A stretch of DNA of 64,000 nucleotides, from positions 134,125 to 198,124 of the forward strand of contig NZ_JBIMSN010000026.1 in assembly GCF_043944905.1 (NCBI RefSeq). The letters are read 5' to 3'. Positions 59,976 through 64,000 of this stretch are shown here, piece after piece. Position 1 is the stretch's first letter, and each line of letters begins with the position of its first letter. Both the position numbers and the translations under genes were made by a program. The DNA comes from Antrihabitans spumae (GTDB taxonomy: Bacteria > Actinomycetota > Actinomycetes > Mycobacteriales > Mycobacteriaceae). The notes beneath the pieces are model-generated. The model was not told the DNA's origin, did no database searches, and saw nothing but the letters and a program-made list of their open reading frames with translations.

Positions 59976-62012
59976 ATGGCGCCAACAGACGAGCCCTCCG
60001 AGACCGAATCCCTGGCTCATCCGGGTGATTTGTCCCTTTCCGTAGGTAGCAACGGTGCTGCGGCCAGCGGCCTGGAATCCGAAGGCAAGGCACTTGCCCT
60101 CATTCCGCCGCACCGCAGCACATTTCCGCCGATCGACGACTACGCGTTCCTGTCCGACTGCGAAGTCACCTGCTTGATCGCGCGCAACGGCGCTGTCGAG
60201 TGGATGTGCGTGCCTCGCCCGGACTCCCCCAGCGTCTTCGGTGCCGTGCTCGACCGCAGCGCAGGACATTTCCGGATCGGGCCGTACGGGCAGAACGTGC
60301 CTGCGGCCCGCCGGTATCTGCCCGGCGGTCTGATCGTCGAGACGACGTGGCAGACCGAGACCGGCTGGCTGATCGTTCGTGATGCGCTCGTCCTCGGACC
60401 GTGGCACAACACCGACGAGCGATCGAAGACACACAAGCGCACACCGATGGACTGGGATGCCGAACACATCCTGCTTCGCACGGTGAAGTGCGTGAGCGGT
60501 GTCGTCGAACTCGAGATGAGCTGCGAGCCTGCTTTCGACTACCACCGACTGCCCGCCAACTGGGAGTACACCGGCAAGGTCTACGAAGAAGCGACTGCAA
60601 CCTGCGAAGTGAGCGCGGAAGGCGATCACCCGACGTTGCGTCTGACGACGGATCTTCGCATCGGGTTGGAAGGCCGCGAAGCCCGCGCACGCACACGCAT
60701 GGTGGAAGGCGACAACGTCTACGTCGCATTGTCGTGGTCCGACCTGCCTGCGCCGCAGTCTTTCGCGGAAGCAGAAAAGAAGATGTGGCAGACGGCCGAG
60801 TGTTGGCGACAGTGGATCACCATCGGCCGGTTCCCCGATCACCCGTGGCGCGGTTACCTGCAACGCAGCGCTCTCACCCTCAAGGGCCTCACCTACGCTC
60901 CGACCGGCGCCCTGCTCGCCGCTTCGACGACGTCGTTGCCCGAAACCCCGGGCGGCGAACGTAACTGGGACTACAGATACGCGTGGGTCCGCGATTCGAC
61001 CTTCGCTCTCTGGGGTCTCTACACCCTCGGACTCGACCGGGAGGCCAACGACTTCTTCTCCTTCATCTCCGACGTCAGCCAGGGCAGCAACGGCGACCTC
61101 AACCCGCTGCAGGTGATGTACGGCGTCGGCGGCGAACGGACGCTCCACGAAGAGGAGCTAGGTCATCTGTCCGGATACGACGGCGCAAAGCCCGTCCGAA
61201 TAGGGAACGGTGCCTTCGACCAGGAACAGCACGACATCTGGGGCACCATGCTCGACTCGGTGTACCTGCACGTGCGGTCGAAGGAACAGGTGCCGGAAAC
61301 CCTGTGGCCATTGCTGAAGCGTCAGGTCGAAGAAGCTGTCAAACATTGGCGCGAACCCGACCGCGGCATCTGGGAGGTCCGCGGTGAACCGCAGCACTTC
61401 ACGTCATCGAAGGTCATGTGCTGGGTAGCACTGGATCGTGGCGCCAAGTTGGCCGTGCTCCACGGTGAGAAGAAGTACGCCGAGCAATGGGCGGACCTGG
61501 CCGAGGAGATCAAAGCCGACATCCTCGAAAACGGCGTCGACTCCCGCGGAGTCTTCACCCAGTCCTACGGCAGCGAATCCCTCGACGCATCGTTGCTGCT
61601 CGTACCGTTGCTTCGATTCCTCCCCGCGACCGACAAACGTGTCAGAGCGACGGTTATCGCTATCGCCGACGAACTGACCGAAGACGGACTCGTCCTGCGC
61701 TACCGAGTCGAGACGACAGACGACGGACTGTCCGGCGAAGAGGGCACCTTCACGATCTGCTCGTTCTGGCTGGTATCCGCATTGGTCGAGATCGGCGAAC
61801 TCGACCGAGCGAGACGACTCTGCGAGCGATTGCTCGGTTACGCGAGTCCGCTCAAGCTCTACGCGGAAGAGATCGACACCAAAACAGGCCATCACCTCGG
61901 CAACTTCCCGCAGGCCTTCACACACCTGGCGCTCATCAACGCTGTTGTGCATGTGATTCGGGCCGAAGAGGCCGACCGGAGTGGGCAGTTCAAGCCTGCT
62001 CACTCGACGTAG
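59976..62012 (+). CDS. GH15-family glucosidase/trehalase-like enzyme
   Basis: About 678 residues: an N-terminal beta domain (about 45-300: PPIDDYAFLSDCEVTCLIAR, VEWMCVPRPDSPSVF) and an (alpha/alpha)6 barrel (about 310-665). Catalytic candidates are Glu in GIWEVRG (about 465) and Glu in YAEEIDTKTGHHLGNFPQ (about 632). Mycobacterial proteins of this plan act as trehalases, others as glucoamylases. A GTG at 59970 is an alternative start; no ribosome site is visible, so the mRNA may be leaderless. Confidence 0.88.
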   Translation: MAPTDEPSETESLAHPGDLSLSVGSNGAAASGLESEGKALALIPPHRSTFPPIDDYAFLSDCEVTCLIARNGAVEWMCVPRPDSPSVFGAVLDRSAGHFRIGPYGQNVPAARRYLPGGLIVETTWQTETGWLIVRDALVLGPWHNTDERSKTHKRTPMDWDAEHILLRTVKCVSGVVELEMSCEPAFDYHRLPANWEYTGKVYEEATATCEVSAEGDHPTLRLTTDLRIGLEGREARARTRMVEGDNVYVALSWSDLPAPQSFAEAEKKMWQTAECWRQWITIGRFPDHPWRGYLQRSALTLKGLTYAPTGALLAASTTSLPETPGGERNWDYRYAWVRDSTFALWGLYTLGLDREANDFFSFISDVSQGSNGDLNPLQVMYGVGGERTLHEEELGHLSGYDGAKPVRIGNGAFDQEQHDIWGTMLDSVYLHVRSKEQVPETLWPLLKRQVEEAVKHWREPDRGIWEVRGEPQHFTSSKVMCWVALDRGAKLAVLHGEKKYAEQWADLAEEIKADILENGVDSRGVFTQSYGSESLDASLLLVPLLRFLPATDKRVRATVIAIADELTEDGLVLRYRVETTDDGLSGEEGTFTICSFWLVSALVEIGELDRARRLCERLLGYASPLKLYAEEIDTKTGHHLGNFPQAFTHLALINAVVHVIRAEEADRSGQFKPAHST

Positions 62013-62026
62013 GCGTTCGAAACAAG

Positions 62027-62057
62027 CAATGGCGGCGCCCATCGGGCGCCGCCATTG
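62027..62057. terminator. Strong stem-loop terminator after the GH15 gene
   Basis: CAATGGCGGCGCCC (62027-62040) pairs perfectly with GGGCGCCGCCATTG (62044-62057) across a three-base loop and is followed by TTGTTT. It lies between the GH15 gene and a convergent gene. Confidence 0.9.
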
Positions 62058-62095
62058 TTGTTTGTGGGTTGTTTGTGGAAGTCGGGTGGAACCGG

Positions 62096-62530
62096 TCAGC
62101 CTGCGAGGAGGTGGACCTCTGCGAGTTCGACCTGCGGCGCTGGTGGCAGCGGCGAACCGATGAGCTTCATGCGGAGCGAGTGGCGGAACTCGGTGAGCAC
62201 GCCGACCGCGCGGTCGAGTTGCTCGCGCGCAACGAACGCCGGCGTCAACATCCACTCGACGAGGTCGACCATCCGCTGCACCGACTCGACGACAGCGTGG
62301 ACTTCGCGCCGCGTGTTGCCGATACCGGCAACCTCACGACGGCAATCGACGATCAGCTGGTCGAGACGGTCGGGGGTGACGTCGAGACGATCGACGATAT
62401 CGGCGATGTCGTCGAGAATCTGGGTCGCGGTTGTCGCAAGACCGTCGGCCTGCATGATCGCCGAGTCTGCGTGGATTGCTGCCTTCGTCAGTCGACGTAG
62501 CCGACCAGGCGTTCCGGTATCTGTCACCAC
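62096..62530 (-). CDS. Helical hypothetical protein
   Basis: About 144 residues, almost entirely helical, with heptad-like stretches (ATTATQILDDIADIVDRLDV, VVESVQRMVDLVEWML), so it is possibly a coiled-coil dimer. No enzyme motif. A GAGGAG site (62541-62546) fits GTG 62530; an in-frame GTG at 62548 is also possible. It lies downstream of the EspG gene on the same strand with a 200-base gap, so a link to secretion is possible but unproven. Confidence 0.55.
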   Translation of the reverse strand: MVTDTGTPGRLRRLTKAAIHADSAIMQADGLATTATQILDDIADIVDRLDVTPDRLDQLIVDCRREVAGIGNTRREVHAVVESVQRMVDLVEWMLTPAFVAREQLDRAVGVLTEFRHSLRMKLIGSPLPPAPQVELAEVHLLAG

Positions 62531-62733
62531 GTGGGAACAGCTCCTCACCCATGCTTGAAGCGATCATTTGCCAGGTCAATGCTCAGCGATGGATCAACCG
62601 CTGCAGCCGACCGCTGCATGGGCCGAAACCTGCTGCGTGACCGGCATATACACCCGGGCACTGGTTCCGCCCGGATGGTATGCCGGGACAACATAACGCG
62701 CCCCGGACACCGAACGTAGTATTTCGGAGTGAT

Positions 62734-63510
62734 TCATTTCACTTCGGCGCGTCGTCCCAGTACAGCGTCCGATGCGACACGCGGGTGGACGAGCGTGTCG
62801 ATTTCGGCAGCGAACGTTTCTGCCGAAACAGGAACCACACGTTTGGTCTTGTCACCCTTGACCACATACCGACCGTCGCCGACGAAATCGAACCAATGCA
62901 CTGTTCGGCCTGAGGTTGCCCTGGCATCGACGGCGACACCGTCGAAGACACCGATTTCGCCGACGCACGTGCGCGGTCTGCGGAAGAACCGGTCGATCTG
63001 TTCGCTCCGAGGAACCTCGTCCGCCGGTCGCACGTAGCTCTCCTCGGCTGCTGCTCGTGCCGATCTTTCCGCGGTGAAGGCCCTGCGGTCGCCTGCCGCA
63101 GCGGTCGGCAACTCGGCGACGACGCGCTGGGCGATGGTGTCTACGCTGCACCGGCGAATGGTCACCTCGCCGCTAGCCGTTTGTGAATTCGGGCGCTGAA
63201 CCGCAAGCACAGCGGTCCGACCGCTGATGCCCGCGTGGATCCTGATCGGTGTACGCAGTTCGGGGCCGGTAAAGCCGTGGACCTCGACGCGGATCTGTGG
63301 TTCGAGCAGCAGTGTCAGTGTGGTGCGAAACAGGCCGTCTGCCTGGACCGCGAGCTGTTTTCCTGCATCCAATCGCAGGGCGAGGACCTCCTCGGCGCTG
63401 CTGCCCGGCGCGCGAAAGGTGAACGGATACGGCATCCGGTCTCGTCCCAAAGCATGCAGAGCGACCGAGAACTCCAGTGCGCTGAGCTGCCAACCATCCG
63501 CGACGATCAT
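62734..63510 (-). CDS. ESX secretion-associated protein EspG family
   Basis: A 258-residue protein with the EspG pattern: the DGWQLSALEFSVALHALGRD start, LALRLDAGKQLAVQADGLFR strand region and the C-terminal VHWFDFVGDGRYVVKGD segment. EspG proteins are cytoplasmic chaperones that bind PPE-type or related substrates of type VII secretion. The ATG overlaps the stop of the upstream Pro-rich gene (ATGA), so the partner is probably encoded there. Confidence 0.8.
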   Translation of the reverse strand: MIVADGWQLSALEFSVALHALGRDRMPYPFTFRAPGSSAEEVLALRLDAGKQLAVQADGLFRTTLTLLLEPQIRVEVHGFTGPELRTPIRIHAGISGRTAVLAVQRPNSQTASGEVTIRRCSVDTIAQRVVAELPTAAAGDRRAFTAERSARAAAEESYVRPADEVPRSEQIDRFFRRPRTCVGEIGVFDGVAVDARATSGRTVHWFDFVGDGRYVVKGDKTKRVVPVSAETFAAEIDTLVHPRVASDAVLGRRAEVK

Positions 63511-63761
63511 GCGCCGAGCACAGGCGGAGACACTTTTTCGATCTTGCCGATCAACTTGTTGCCGTTGTCGACATCGATCAGATACGACGGAATCTTGTGC
63601 TCGTCGTCGTCGCCCTTCCCTCTCGCTGCGCCCGGCGCCATGCCGCCCATACCCGGCATACCGTGGCGGCCAGCGGGAACGCCGCTCGGCGTGCTGCTTC
63701 TGGTGTCCGGTCCGCCTGCCGAGCTCGGCAATCCTGCGATCGGTGCGGCTGCGAGCGGCAC
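63507..63761 (-). CDS. C-terminal part of a Pro/Ser/Thr-rich type VII secretion partner, possibly broken
   Basis: The frame ends SYLIDVDNGNKLIGKIEKVS and PPVLGA, a C-terminal pattern seen in large PPE-like secreted proteins. Its only start codon is GTG 63761, but the same frame stays open to about 63945 with Pro/Ser/Thr/Asp-rich codons and no start codon. The coding part is therefore likely longer and reached from another frame (see the adjacent fragment). Coupled to espG by ATGA. Confidence 0.5.
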   Translation of the reverse strand: MPLAAAPIAGLPSSAGGPDTRSSTPSGVPAGRHGMPGMGGMAPGAARGKGDDDEHKIPSYLIDVDNGNKLIGKIEKVSPPVLGA

Positions 63762-63930
63762 GCCATTGCGATCGCTGTCGCGTGCAGGTCCGGGTGTCGT
63801 CGGATTGCCGGTCGATCGGCGACTTCGGTCGGCGGGCGAATCGGTGCGCGTTGTCGCGAGTGGGTCGTCGAGAGTGGTCGGACGTGTACGGCTGGGGTCG
63901 TCGGAGGCTGGTCCGGCCGGAACTGCCGAA

Positions 63931-64000
63931 CTAGCCTGCCGCTTTCACGGTAATTCCTTCGGAGTTGGTGTCGTACATGAAGAAAGGTGCTATGAGCTGG
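63931..64000 (-). CDS. 3' end of an upstream gene cut by the window edge
   Basis: The minus strand reads ...QLIAPFFMYDTNSEGITVKA then AG and a TAG stop (63931-63933). It may be the end of a separate small type VII secretion gene or, if a frameshift lies near the stop, the N-terminal part of the Pro-rich protein that follows. Only about 22 residues are visible, so no family is assigned. Confidence 0.4.
   Translation of the reverse strand, partial: QLIAPFFMYDTNSEGITVKAAG

Overview
The window is high-GC actinobacterial DNA and looks like a chromosomal segment of a Rhodococcus-type member of the Mycobacteriales. Three things point there: the hemW-hrcA-dnaJ-rsmE-phoH-ybeY-corC-era-recO-uppS block, F420/deazaflavin (Ddn-type) proteins together with an EspG/type VII secretion gene, and a leaderless poly-cysteine leader peptide ahead of sulfite reductase. 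The genus is inferred from gene order and protein character, not from a database search.

Layout. 1-15.4 kb is mostly accessory metabolism: a truncated flavin monooxygenase and a ferritin-like diiron protein, a DoxX-like protein, a toxin-antitoxin pair between a tRNA-Met gene and a copy of that gene's 3' half, two SRPBCC proteins, a polytopic membrane protein, an MFS transporter, an Old Yellow Enzyme, a serine-hydrolase lipoprotein, an M24 peptidase with a decayed partial duplicate, an orphan membrane protein and tRNA-Asn. 15.7-19.6 kb holds dnaG, dgt and a YdcF-like gene. 19.7-23.2 kb is a compact four-gene operon of ABC ATPase, permease, sensor kinase and response regulator. 23.4-26.9 kb carries a TPM-domain protein, a MerR regulator and a Ddn-type protein, with palindromic repeats at gene ends.

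26.9-41.9 kb is conserved housekeeping: glyS divergent from an arsR-zur pair with a well-formed promoter and operator, then uppS, recO, era, a cytidine-deaminase-like gene without zinc ligands, corC, ybeY, phoH, rsmE, dnaJ, hrcA and hemW.

42.0-58.2 kb is a sulfur assimilation region. A leaderless leader peptide with a Cys-Ser-Ser-Cys-Cys run precedes sirA-cysH-cysD-cysN-sirohydrochlorin ferrochelatase, and the sulfate uptake operon sbp-cysT-cysW-cysA lies further right on the other strand. Together they cover sulfate uptake, activation to APS, reduction to sulfite and sulfide, and iron insertion into siroheme. Between the two operons sits one two-module NRPS gene (A-T-C-A-T-TE).

58.5-64 kb has an M48 protease, two very small overlapping membrane-protein genes, a GH15 glucosidase/trehalase-like enzyme and, at the right edge, an EspG-type chaperone next to what looks like the broken end of its secreted partner.

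Most notable observations: the miniature toxin-antitoxin island in tRNA-Met; the poly-Cys attenuator with a predicted ribosome-binding-site-sequestering helix; the orphan NRPS inside the sulfur region; a family of CTCACGAG palindromes at gene ends; and several short or decayed genes that standard gene finding would miss.
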